In this document: positions 49,177 through 62,015 of the stretch, in pieces | Layout of the letters: each line of letters starts with the position of its first letter | How positions within the stretch are numbered: the stretch's first letter is position 1 | Source: Annona cherimola | Taxonomy: Eukaryota; Streptophyta; Magnoliopsida; Magnoliales; Annonaceae | DNA: 64,000 bases | Assembly: GCA_030490835.1 (NCBI GenBank) | Contig: CM059972.1 | Coordinates: forward strand, 88,025,137-88,089,136 | Reading direction: 5' to 3' | The notes under the pieces: model-generated | Seen by the model: only the letters and a program-made list of their open reading frames with translations | What the model was told of the DNA's origin: nothing | Database searches by the model: none | Position numbers and translations under genes: made by a program

Positions 49177-50893
49177 AGAAATGATAGAAAAGTAGATATT
49201 TGTATAAAAATATCAAAAATGATTATAAAATAATATAAAAAATGAAAAGTTTTAGATTCATAATTTCTCATGATTGTCAAAAATAACTTTATCTTTCGCA
49301 AAATTTCTCTCATAAGAATTAAATAAGCTTAAATGAGATAGAGAAATGTAATAAATATATAATAATTTATATTAGGAATGAGAAATGTTGATTTAAAAAT
49401 ATAAAAAACTGTATTAAAATTGAAAAAGGTGTCTTCGGGACGGGAATACACATTTTATTCAAGAATCTTGAATTTTTCACAACACCTTTTCTGTACTCAA
49501 TAACGTTTTATCATAATTTTCTATCATACTCATGTTGTTAATACATTCATTATCTATTCATTGAAAAGATTATTTTGCCTATCTAAATTTTTCTACTTTA
49601 AATAATTTATTCGTAATGTAGCATTGCTTTCACATCTAAGATGGGTTGAAAATGGGATTAAGATGGAATAAAAAATTTTATTTCTTAAAATTACTTTTTT
49701 CATTTTCAAAAGATAACCGACTTTTTTATTTTTAAAATATTTTTTCTCAATCCCAGTACACCTTTTCTCGTTCATAATATATAACACTACTTCTTTTGTC
49801 CACATTCTTATCTCATTTTTATCCCTTCTAAATCACTTAACGTCACCAAAATAATAATTTACAATCAACACTCCATGTACATTATGGCTAAATTGTTCTA
49901 ATAAATATTTTAAAATGGAAAAATTATTTTTTCAATGAGATAAGTAACAACCGTTTGTCAGATTATTAATAGTGTAAGTATAATAAGAATTTAAGATAAA
50001 ATGTTCTGGTTATGAGAAGTTTTTTAAATATTATGAGTATATTAGGAATTAAACGTTTATGGTGCATAAGAAGAATTTTCTCTTTTTTTTTGCTTAAGCA
50101 CTGTACAAAAAAAATTGTGTTTAGCATAAAGGAAGAAAATCTTTGGCATTTCACAAAAAAATTAGAGAGAAAATTTTGAAAAGTAAAAGAGCAACGTAAT
50201 ATAATATGGATAATGATTAAGAATAAAGAAAAGAAAATAAATTTTAAAATAAGTAAATGAGTGTATAAAAATATAAAAATAATTAAAAATATGGTAATTG
50301 GATAGTTGAGATATTTCACAAAGTGTGTAAAAAATTAAACTTGGAAAAAAAATTTCTTTTACCAAATGTCAAACGCACACTACATTATAATTTTTTAACA
50401 TTTTTTCGTGTAATTACCTAATCTATTCTATTTTTTATTCTTTTTATTTCTAATCATTACTTTTAGCACATCAATCACATTATTAGTTTATAAATTTTTA
50501 ATACAATTTTCCTCATTTTTTATCTCATACCAAATAAAGCCCAAAAAAAATTTTCAAAATTTTTTCAAAAACTAACACAATGATATGATATGATAAAGAT
50601 AATGATGAAAAGTAAATAGAATAATGATAAAATAGATAAAGTAATTATATGGAATAGTTATATGAAAATATTTTAAGAAATTAAATATAGAGTTATTTTC
50701 TATATAATATATTTAACCTTAATTCCAAATATATTCATTTAGTTTGAAAATTTTCATCGGTACCCACAAAGTATGTTATTAATAGCAAATATACCCATTT
50801 TTATAAATTGTATCCTGGCAACAAAATGACATTCTAAAATGATGAAACTATCCCTCAAGGGGCCACCCTCATGAAGTGCGTTTTGAATGGTGT

Positions 50894-53800
50894 TGTTGAG
50901 TCACACTTATATTATAATTTAGGAGCGCGATTCGGTGCACCCGGGTGCATTCAGCCTCAACGCACCCGGGTGCACTGCACCTATTTTTTTTTATTTTTTT
51001 TTGAAAATTTTTTCATGAAGCTGTTAATATAGGTTTATTTAACATATGTATCAATTTTTACTATTTTTGGAGAATTTTAGATATTTTTTTTACATTTTTA
51101 AAAATCAGTGGCATTTTTCGTAATTTTAAATTACCGAAAATGCCACTGATTTTTAAAAATCTAAAAAAAATATCTAAAAGTCTCCAAAAATAGTAAAAAT
51201 TGATACGTATGTTAAATAAACCTAGATTAACCATTGTATACAAAAATTTTTAAAAATAAATAAAAAAAATAGGTGCAGTGCACCCGGGTGCGTTGAGGCT
51301 GAATGCACCCGGGTGCACTGAATTGCGCTCCTATAATTTAAGTATTAATTGAGAAGAATTTGACTGTTTAAGATCCTCTGAATCATATTTTGATTGATTT
51401 AGCTTTACAAAGCATAAAACACTTACGATTGACTGATTTGTGTAAAATATGATGAATAAATGCAATTTTGGTATACAACACGGACGAATTGACAAGCCTT
51501 GATGAAAGCGGAATAATTGCAAATTCAAGACTTATATCTGAAGCAAAACTATATTTAAAGCAAGACACTCTACATACGCAATTACTGTTCACGTATGGTA
51601 TTGTTCATGGGGCAACTATTCATGCGCGTTACTGTTCATGCGCAACTGTTCATAGGTACACTATTTGTGCACTGTTCATGTACACTATTCACCTCTATAT
51701 AAATACTTATAGGGAATGTCCTAAGACATCTGAGAATGTCTTGGGAGCTTGGAATGAGGTCCGGAGAGCGACAGAAAGCGTAGAGCGTGAGGCAAGAGGA
51801 GAGGTGGCAAGTTACCTGAGGTGGTTGAGACACTATCGAGGCTTCAAATCAATAAGCTTTCTTTTTTCTTCTTCTATTTTGATTTAGTTCTCTTGTTTGT
51901 GATGGACTTTGAATACAATATTATTTTGTGTTTGATTTTTTTTATGAACATGCTAGGCTAAACCTTTAATCTAGGGTTTAGGATGTAGAGCGGATATTGT
52001 GATTTGATTTATTTATGACGATATTGTGTGGTGATTTAATATCTTGTGATTTAATACTTGTTTGGTGTGAAGGCTTATACTTTGGTAATGACTCTCATAT
52101 ATTAGGTGATGGAACCGAGAGGTAAAAGTCTAATATACGAAAATCAAGGTGTTAAACCTGAAAATTTAAGACCATGAGAATAGGTATGATGACTTTGAGG
52201 AATTTCATGAACTTCCACAGAATTCAATGGACTCTAATTGACTTAATTCTATGAGAATTGGCGGTTAAGAAAATTAGGATACGCCTTATAGGTTTCGAGA
52301 AAAGGTACAATGATAATGTAGGGATAGTTCTCCTTTAACACAATATCTGGTTTAAATAAACACTTCATGTATCTGTTGTAGAAGACATATGTGAAATTAT
52401 AGATCCTAGGTGCTCTCAATCTTGTGATTTCTAATCCCTGTTCTACGTTCTATAGATCAACTTTTCTTTCTTCTTCTTATCTTATTTGGTTAGAAAGTGT
52501 TTAGATCCAGCGTCTTAAGTCCCGAATTCTCTGTGGATCGATATTTATATACTACGGTCTACGACCCGTGCACTTGCAGTGAAATTGCGAACAAGTATTT
52601 TGGCGCCATTATCGAGAAATTCCGCGTTATTTAAGAATTTGTATTTAAATACTTAAATACTTTTCTTTTCTTTTTTTCTATTTTTCTATTGTCTATTTTT
52701 ATATCTTTTTTTGTAGGATTTTTTTCTTTTATTTTTTCTAAAAAGTTGTTTGATGACATATTATAATCAATAGTATGATGATAGAATAAGTGATAGATAT
52801 TTTCATGATGATAGAATGATTGCTAATGAATTTTATGAGAATTGTGAAGTAGCGGACAAGTATAATTCATATGGAGAGGGGACTTCATGATAAATATATC
52901 ATACGAACAAGACTGAGGATATAGACAGCAAAATTCTCATAACCATTACAACCCACGCTTTGTTGAAAACTCTTGCTTAAATACTTACTACGATAATGGG
53001 CCTATGCATTCAAACTTTCCATGGTCGGACAATCTTTCCTTTCAATATGAACAAAATTGTTTTTCACCTCAATCCCATGAATTTTACTATGAAAACTTGT
53101 TAAAAAAATTTTGCCTCCCTTCCACTTGCAGTTGCACCACGGCTTGAAGAATCTGCTAAAAACAAAATTTTAAAACTGCTTCATCAAAAACTTGATGAAA
53201 TGCAAGAGCAGCTTCTGAGTCTAGAAAAACAAGTTACACAACAAGTCATTCGTCTAAATGAGAACCCTGACAAACCTCCAAGTCAACCATGCATTGACTC
53301 TAGAAATTTTTCAGATGATTATTACGAAATCATCTTGAGTGATATGGATCAAGTAGAGGATGAGATGCGTGCAGATGAACAGATGCATGTAGATGAACAA
53401 GTGCAGATTTCAAATTAAGCATATCATGAAAACGTTCTAAATGATGAGAATCAAGAGGAAGGTGAGGTGCAAGATGAAGACATAGAGCAAATTCAAGACC
53501 AATCATACCCTAATGAAACTCAAAATGAAAGCAGCGAGAAAAATTAAAGAACTAGCCCATTCAAAGAAACAGGGATTGAGGAGTCATCTATACCATCAGA
53601 GATACACATGCCATCATTTATTTTTCCACAAAGAGTTACTAAATATTGCACAAATCCTAAAGAGGTGCATATTAATTATTATAACTTTAGGAAAATTTCT
53701 CTCTCATCTTATTTAGATCCTTTTTTAAACAGTAACAACATCTGCGATTTTGCAGGAAACCACAACAAGACGATGCCGCGAAAGGAGATATTAGATATCA

Positions 53801-56800
53801 CATTTGGTGATAGTCCGAATTTCACAAGAGTGCGGAATACATCACAAGAGAACTTAGAGAAAAACCCACATAAACTTGTATTTGAAAGATTGGGTATTAG
53901 TTGACCCAATTTCAACTATGTGGTTGAAGATATTAAATTTAGCACTGCTTGGGAGGCAACCCAGAGTTTAGTTAGGGAAGTATTAATTTTTTTCTAGTAT
54001 TTTTATTTTTTATTTTTAGGATTTCGATGCTTTTCAACTTGGAGTTTTTGTTTGGTGTTTTGCAGGAACTCACACAGGAAAAATGTAATTTGAAAGCCCT
54101 CGCAAATTAATAAGGAAGTTGATAAATATCACTGAAAGTACACGCTTATTGATTCATGTTTGATTGAATGAATTGTCCTTGACATTGAGGGCAATGTTAA
54201 TTTTAAGTGTGGGGTAAATGCATTGCATTATTTCTTTGATTACCCTTTTGATTGAAAGAATATTATGCTGAATGAATATTGTGCTAAAATTTTCACATTT
54301 TTTTTTAAAAAATTTGCTACATTTTGTTGAAAATATATGATTGTTGACACTGGATTCATTTAGTTTCCACTTTAAACTATTGATTGTTCCTTTAAGCAGA
54401 CCCCAATTGGGATTTCTAAAACTTTGAGTTATGCAATTAACTGAATTTTAGTGAGATGTTGAATTCATTTTTGAACATGTACTTATTAAAAATACTCATA
54501 TTTATGTCCTAGATTATTTGATGAAATTTATACACCAAGGAACCAATTCTGTTTTCTTTCAAAATCAGATTAATTCTCTCTAATTTGTCAAAGGTTATTT
54601 CTAATACACACAATTGGTTATTTAAAAAGGTAGTTTTTTCCATATATATGAAAATCTTATTCTGGTTGAAGGATTCACAAAACTAATGTTCAAACCTAAC
54701 TTGTTTGTGGGACATGATTAAGGCATTCCTTCTTTTAATGAGCTTATCTTTGAGTGCATAACTGTTGTTTATCCCTATTGAGCCTGAATATGAATTTTTC
54801 TTCTCTAACTTAATTGAACCAACTTTGAATCTGAATTTTGAGCTGAAAAGTATAGCAAGAATAAGGTTTAACCACTTGGCTTGTGCAAATAATGAAAATA
54901 TCTCCATAGATACCCTGAAATATGGTGAGGGGAGTTGTTTGTGAAAAAATATATAGCTCTCTAGATACCTTGAAATATTGTAAGGGGATTATTACTGGAC
55001 TTGGTTTAAAAAATTCCAAATAAAAAAACTGTTAAACCAAGGGTAAGAACATGCTTTAAAAAAAATGAAAGCACTAAGCGTGGGGGCGACATTATTTTCT
55101 GTTGCAAAATGAGGCTCAAATCAATGTGGAGATCGTTCAATTTTTAAAATTTTATTTCTTGTGCTAAATCTAATTGGTGTCCTACCATGTCCTTATGATC
55201 AATAAATTTTTTGATGGAGTTGGTAGAGGAAATTTGGATGAAGGACTTTGATGAGATGTATATGAGGTAATTTGACTGATATTTTTCTGCAACACTACCA
55301 TTACTTGAATTGTTAAATGTGTGTATTAAATAACCAGATAAAAGGGGAAGATATTTGATAATTAGGAGTTTATATTGCGGAAGATTTTTGAACTCCTAGT
55401 GATTGAAAGTAGAAACGGTAACAGGGTGTGCGGTATTAATCTAATGAAAAAAGATTTTTTATTGAGATTTTGACAAATGCTCTGTTTCAAAGTCTTTTAT
55501 TCAACATCTTTACTAGTTTTGATGATCACTTACCTTTGCTCTTTTTTCTCAAAATTCTTGAATGGTCAATTCTTGAAATTTCGTGATATGATTATTTTGA
55601 ATTTGTTTGAAGACAAGCAAAGGTTCAAGTGTGAGGGTATTTGTTGAATCACATTTATATTATGAATAATTGAGAAAAATTTGTATGTTTAAGATACTTT
55701 AAATCATATTTTGATTGATTTAGCTTTACAAAGCATAAAACACTCATGATTGACTGATTTGTGTAAAACAGGAGGAATATATGCAATTTTGGTATACAAC
55801 ATAGACAAATTGACAAACCTTGACGAAAGTGGGAGTAAATTGCAAATTCAAGAATTATATCGGAAGAAAAACTACGTTTAAAGAAAAACACTATACATAC
55901 GCAATTACTGTTTACGTATGGTACTGTTCATGCGCAACTGTTCATACGCACACTATTTCTGCACTGTTCATGCGCGCTATTCACGTTGCTGTTCATGCGC
56001 ACTATTCATCTCTATATAAACACTTGTGGGGAATGTCCTAAGACATCTGAGAATGTCTTGGGAGCTGGGGTTGAGGTCCGAATAGTGAGAGAAGGCGTAG
56101 AGCATGAGGCAAGAGGAGAGGCGGAGAGTTGCTTGAGGCGGTTGAGACATCATCGGGGCTTCCAATCAATAAGCTTTTCTTTTCTTCTTTTATTTCGATT
56201 TAGTTGTCTTGTTTGTGATGGACTTTAAATATAATATTATTTTGTTTTTTATTTTTATTATAAACATGCTAAGATAAACCCTTAATCTAGGGTTTAGAAT
56301 GTAGCATACGTATAATGTAGCAGATATTATGGTTTGATTTATTTATGACTGATATTGTGTGCTAATTTAATATCTTGTTGTTGCTTGGTGTGAAGGCCTA
56401 CACTTTGATAATGACTCCTATATATTAGATGATGGAACTGAGAGGTGGAAGTCTAATATACGAAAATTAAGATATTAAACCTGAAAATTTAAGACCATAA
56501 GAATAGGCATGATGACCTTGAGGAATTCCATGAACTTCCACAAAACTTAATGGATTCTAATTGACTTAATTAAATGAGAATAGGCGGTTAAAAAGATTAG
56601 GGTACGCCTTATAGGTTTCGAGAGAATGTACAATAATAATATATGGATAGTTCTCCTTTAACATATAATACCTAGATTAAATAAACACTCAACGTATCCG
56701 TTGCAGAAGACGTATGTGAAATCCTAGATCCTAGGTTCTCTCAATCTTGTGATTTCTAATCCCTGTTCTACGTTCTATAGATCCACTTTTCTTTTTCCTA

Positions 56801-56930
56801 TTCTTTCTTCCCCTGATCTTATTTAGTTAAAAAGTGTTTAGATCCAATGTATTAAGTCCTAAATTCCCTGTGGATCGATATTTATATATTACAATTTACG
56901 ACCCATGCACATGCAGTAAGATTGCAAACA
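50894..56930 (+). mobile_element. Non-autonomous LTR retrotransposon (copy 2), carrying a nested MITE
   Basis: Orthologue of 27406-33036, with the same GGTGT target duplication (50889-50893 and 56931-56935). 5' LTR 50894-52593 (about 1.28 kb without the nested MITE), primer-site region TGGCGCCATTATCGAGAAA from 52601, 3' LTR 55642-56930. The internal acidic frame has a stop at 53416-53418 and a 1-base shift near 53540, so it is broken differently from copy 1. No pol domains. Confidence 0.88.
50922..51331. mobile_element. Palindromic Mutator-like MITE, family B, private to copy 2
   Basis: A 410-bp almost perfect fold-back starting GGAGCGCGATTCGGTGCACC and ending GAATTGCGCTCC, with GCACCCGGGTGC twice in each arm. 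Centre pairs CAGTGGCATTTTTCGTAATT with AATTACCGAAAATGCCACTG. The 9-bp target duplication TATAATTTA is perfect (50913-50921 and 51332-51340). The matching site in the copy 1 LTR (about 27420-27440) is uninterrupted. Confidence 0.92.
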
Positions 56931-56935
56931 GGTGT

Positions 56936-58663
56936 CTTACCCTATTTTCTCTTGAGAGGATCTCAAATTTCTTAATTTTAGGTTGAATCCCTCAAAAGTA
57001 GTCAAAAATGAAAGCTTCGACTTTTATGAGTTAAGTAATACTTCTAATGTTGTCAAGGTATTGATGGTTCTTTGAGTTGAGTGGTTAGTTATTTACTCAA
57101 CCCTTATACTTTGTCTCCTATAAAACTGAGGTCGCTATTTGAGATTTCTATCTCTGCATATTTTTGCTTGAAGAGTTGCCATGCGTTATAATTCTTGGCT
57201 TACTTCATTTACTGTTTTAAGCTCACATAACCAAGTACTTTTGGTTGCTTTGATGAACATGATTATCTATCCTTAAGCATTGGTTATATGATTAGGACTT
57301 GCTTGGTTGAGTCTATTTTTAGTAGCTCCAATACTTAGTGTTCTGGCCGAACCATTGGAATCTAGTTTTTTCTTTTTAGATTGTTCTAAATTAGTTTTTC
57401 CCACCCTCAATCATGCAGAAAGGCATGGCGAAGTCAGCCTATGTGATGGATTTAGATTTTTATGACATGTTACCACTTTTCTTCTTATTGTGGAATGTAC
57501 ACATGAAGACTTATGAAGATCAGATATACTTATCTTTTGATTATGTTGCTCACCTTTTATGGCTCCTATAATCCTATGTCCTCTGCCTAACATGGCTTAA
57601 TCTAATGGTCAACCTTCTTCCAAGGAGGCTTGTTGAGTGCACTTTTGCGCTTTTGAGTTTATCAATGATTTCCTGACTGCTTTTGTGTTTATTCATGAAT
57701 GGTGCTCCACTAATCTTACCCAATGTGGCTATTGGATGATGACTAAGCTGCCCTTGGTCGGTGGAAATATCTACTTTCCATTTATTATAGGATGATTTTT
57801 TCCTAATTCAAGGACAAGCAATGCTCAGTTCAATGTGATTCCATTAAATGCTACATTAATGTTGGTAAACTGTTCTTATCAACTTCTTTTCAGTTTCAAT
57901 CCTTGGGAGAGATCTATCCCTAAGTTGTGAGTTTGCATCTTTACGGTGTCCATAAATATGCTAAGCCTGTCAACCTGCTCGTCCAACTTGTTTATAAATG
58001 GACTTAAGGTGGAATTTTTGAAAAAATAGTTATGATCCTTCAACTCGTTCAATCATTTAATTAAATAAACTGATTAAAATTGAGATTTTTGTTGGTCCTA
58101 TGTGATAGCTATCAAATTTTTTTTGAAAAATAATGTGAATCAAGCAAAAATTCAAACCATAATAATGAAATTAAACTATAAAAACAAGATCACTTGTTGT
58201 TTGAATATTCCTATCCTACTCCACTCTTCAAATATGGCAACTTGGGTTCCACTAGTCAACTTTAACACCTAAGTTACAATAGTACAGTTTGTTCAACTAT
58301 CTTCTAGATTGGTACAAGCTTCAGGCAGGCTCGTGAAGTAATCAACACTTTGATTCGCTTTCTTTCGGTGTGATCACTATCAACACTAAGGTATTACAAT
58401 CTTTCTCTTAGTTTGATCACCATCAATATCAATTTAATACAAAGAACAAAACTTTAAATGAAAAACAAACCGGTTTAACACATTTGCAGGAACAACATAT
58501 TCAACATTTGAATGACAACTTTAAGCTTTGAATCAACACAACAATTTCACTTAAGAGATGACAACTTTTCTTTTAAGAGTGTTCTTTACAAATGAACAAA
58601 TTTGAATTCTTCACTCTTGGGTGTTTCGTGAGGCTTTCTTCTATGTTTTCTAGCTCTCTCATG
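56936..58663. other. End of unit 2, shortened relative to unit 1
   Basis: 56936-57184 matches 33042-33295, 57185-57650 matches about 34298-34765, and 57655-58663 matches about 38582-39587. No gene; a repeated + frame fragment ending ...LLMVL-like remains is decayed. The segment ends at the second copy of the duplication junction. Confidence 0.7.
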
Positions 58664-59409
58664 TGAAATGGAGCAAGACCTATATAAATTGAGTAGAGAG
58701 AATTTATATTTTTTTGCAAAAAAATATTGTCAAATTGCTTAAACTTAATAGAAAACCTAAAAGTGGATGTAAAGAATGAAAAAAAATTAAGAAACCAGTA
58801 ATCGGATTCAACCAGAGTTACAGAACCTGCAATGGAAGCCTTAAATGGAATACAAAATGCCTTGAATGATAACTTCACAAATAAAGCAAACAGCCTTTGC
58901 TCCACATTTTGAAAATTAAGATGGAACATATTTTTCCCATCCGTCTCTACTTACTAAGTTTAAGTCGCCCCTCAAGTAGAGGAAAAGCTCATTTTTAATC
59001 AAGAACCAATCCAACCAAGCTATACATGGGAATGGACAAAGAACTACCACACCACACCATCCCTAGAAGAAGCTTCTACAATCAATGATATCTAAAAACA
59101 TATGAACTAAGAGCATTATGTTGATCCACCTCCCGTCCATATCTAGATACATGGGTGTTTTGACCAGGGTTTTCAAAAACTAGGTGTATGGTCGATATAG
59201 GGGCAAATCGATCAATATGGAGGCATATTGATCATACGAATATAAATGTGCAAAGTTGCATTTGTTTTCACTCCAGATATGGTTCACTTTCAAACCTCTT
59301 CTCCCTTCTTCTACACTCATTTTTTATGCCTAACCTACTAGAAAAACAAGTCAATCATTCTTTTTTGTATGATTTTGTTAACTTCCAAAATTGACTCACA
59401 TTCTCTAGG

Positions 59410-59821
59410 GGGAAAATTCCTCTTATATCTACAACTATTCCCCATAATTCCTATTATATTCATAACATTTTATAAATTTCTTTTATACCTATAAAATTTG
59501 ACTCTAAATTCCTATTATACACATATAGTCAAAACAACCATTAACTATCTCATTAAAAAGATGCTTTTATCCCTTCATAATTTTTTTAATCTATATTGAA
59601 ATTATTCAACTCTAATATGATTCAATTAATGCTGGTAAATTAATAATTTATTACATCAAGTGATTTAAATATCATATTAGGATTGAATCATTTCAATTAG
59701 GAAAAATTTAAAGGAGCAAAATCATCTTTTCGATATGATAGTTAACTGTTGTTTTTACTGCAATGTTTTCAGTATATTATAAAGAAAAGGCAAATATTGC
59801 AGGTATAAGAAGAATTTTTCG
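59410..59821. mobile_element. Mutator-like fold-back MITE (copy 3)
   Basis: Orthologue of 16422-16835. Flanks TTCTCTAGG (59401-59409) and TTTTCTAGG (59822-59830). Confidence 0.72.
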
Positions 59822-60258
59822 TTTTCTAGGTTAAAGAAACATGAATTAGAACTCTCAAAATCCCTATTAAGTTGGAGATTTGAGGTACATAGCAACTTTG
59901 GTCCATTTCTAACTGTTATGAAGTAGAAATTTTATGGGAAAACACATTTCTTGAGCCAAAATTTAAGATCTATGAAAAAAAAATTTAGGGGAAGTTAGAA
60001 AATGTAAGATTTCACTTCAAAATCTCTTCAAACTTCATATTTACGAATGAACTTATTTTATTGGTGTTTAACAGTTTATTTACTAATTTTTAATTTTTTT
60101 GATTTTAAAAAAGTCTTTTATTGAATGTTGAGTTGTTTACAACATTTTTCTTTGCTTCCATGTTTCTAAAAAAAAATTCATGATATTTTATATTTTTTTG
60201 AAAATTTCAGACTTGGAAAAATAAATATTTTTCAGTTTTTTTTATCGCATATTATAGG

Positions 60259-60865
60259 TAGGGGTGTTAATGATCATGGTCAACCTGTCAACCTGCTCAT
60301 TCAACCCATTTATAAACGGGTTTGGATTGAGAGTTTTGAATAAATGGATTATGATCGGCCAACTAGTTTAACCATTGAATTAAATAAATGGATTAAGGTT
60401 GAGATTTTATAACTCGTCAACTTGTTTAGTAATCCATTTAACCCATATAATCTGTTTAACCCGTTTAATTCGTTTAACTTATTTAACTTGCTTAACTCAT
60501 TAAAATTTTACATATATACATGTAAACCCCTAAGTTATTTTTCCTCTCTAAGTCTTCCTCCAATCACCTAATTTTCATTTTTCCATTGCTACCTTTATTC
60601 TATTTTCCTGTTACTGCCCTATTTTCATTTCCCCTACGTTCAAAACACCTCGTCTCTCTCTGCAAGATCATTATCTACTAGAGTCTAGGCTGTCAGGTTA
60701 TTTGCTATATAATCTATTAACAACCCATCAACCCGTTTATTAAATAGATTGTAAATAAGTTAGGGTTGAGATTTTTTAAATTGGTTAATAAACGGATTAA
60801 GGTTGAGATATTTTAAATGAGTTAGGATTAGGATTAGGCTCCAACCCGATCCGTTAACACTCCTA
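60259..60865. mobile_element. hAT-like element (copy 3), 607 bp
   Basis: Orthologue of 17058-18115, single-unit form. Starts TAGGGGTGTTAATGA, ends CCGTTAACACTCCTA. Flanks ATTATAGG (60251-60258) and GCTATAGG (60866-60873). Confidence 0.83.
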
Positions 60866-60968
60866 GCTATAGGCCTACAAGATAATGCATGCATAGTAGT
60901 ATAAAATAAATTTAAACATCTTCATGGCATTGTTTTATTCTTAAAACTTGGATAGTTGTAAATTAAAT

Positions 60969-61368
60969 GAAGGGTGTTTGGGTGCTGTCGGGCGCATGAG
61001 GGTAGCCTGCGTTCCTGTCAAAAAACCCATTTTTAATTTTTAATTTTTTAATAAACATGTAAAGCTAGATGTATTTAACCTATAAACTAAGATTCAAGTT
61101 TTACCATTTTGGATGCTTTTAAGTATTTTTTATTTTTAAACGCAATAGCATTTTTTGTAATTTCTGAGTCAAAAAATTACAAAAATGCCACTGTGTCTAA
61201 AAATAAAAAAATAATTAAAAACATCTATAAATGATAAAACTTCATTTATAGGTTAAATACACTTAGCTCTATATGTTTATAAGAAAAAAATCAAAAAAAA
61301 ATTTAGAAGGGTCTTTAGGCCTGATGCATAGGGGGGTCCATGCACCCAGCCTAAAAGAATCACCCCTC
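60969..61368. mobile_element. Palindromic Mutator-like MITE, family A (copy 3)
   Basis: Orthologue of 18219-18616, with a perfect 9-bp duplication AAATTAAAT (60960-60968 and 61369-61377). Confidence 0.83.
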
Positions 61369-61679
61369 AAATTAAATATCTTATCACTTATAATGTGGAA
61401 TGATTTTGCCTATTCGAGTAAAAGCTATTAGTCTCTTGCTTAATATTCTAATGAATAGGTTGTATAAGACAGTCATATGCAACTACTCAGCTATTTAGAG
61501 AGAGGACGGTCGATACATAATCATATATATCAGTGAAATGTAAAATAACTACAAATATTCTTTAATTTCTCATTTTTTTTGAAATTTTCTAAATGTTTTT
61601 TTAGTATTTATTTCTTTTTTAAAAATTTTCCGGTAAAGACTGACACGGTCCATAAATTCGAAATCTCCCCCTCCACCCC

Positions 61680-62015
61680 GGGTTATGATCTTATGCTCCC
61701 AGGAGCATGCAGTGTTGCATGCTCCCGGGCGCATACACCTATTTTTTTCTAAATTTTTTGAAACTTTTATCAAAAACTTGTTAGCCCAAGTGTATTTAAT
61801 CTATGTACAAATTTTTACCATTTTTGGAGTATTTTAGATATTTATTTTTGATGATTTTTAAAATTACCTAAAATAAATATCTAAAAATTTCCATAAGTGG
61901 TAAAAAAATGATACATACGTTAAATATACTTGGGCTAAAAAGTTTATGAAAAAAATTTCAAAAATAAAAATAAAAATAGATGTATGCGCCCGGGAGCATG
62001 CAGCATGCAACTGAG
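61680..62015. mobile_element. Palindromic MITE, family C, private to copy 3
   Basis: Inverted arms TTGCATGCTCCCGGGCGCAT (from about 61715) and ATGCGCCCGGGAGCATGC (from about 61984). Inner arms TTTACCATTTTTGGAGTATT resemble family B at 50922. The central GTGGCATTTTTCGTAA block is missing. It is inserted in the C-rich site, so the 9-bp target duplication cannot be told apart from the C-run; limits are within about 10 bases. Confidence 0.75.

Larger units (their letters stand above)
39588..58663. repeat. Tandem segmental duplication, copy 2 (19.1 kb)
   Basis: Colinear with copy 1 from its first to its last base, apart from private indels: no MITE at the 24321 position, a 410-bp MITE at 50922, an 89-bp tandem duplication at 43961, a C-rich expansion at 42593, a single-unit hAT element, and two missing blocks of about 1.0 and 3.8 kb near 57184 and 57650. 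Substitutions are spread throughout, so this is real divergence rather than an assembly repeat. Confidence 0.93.
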
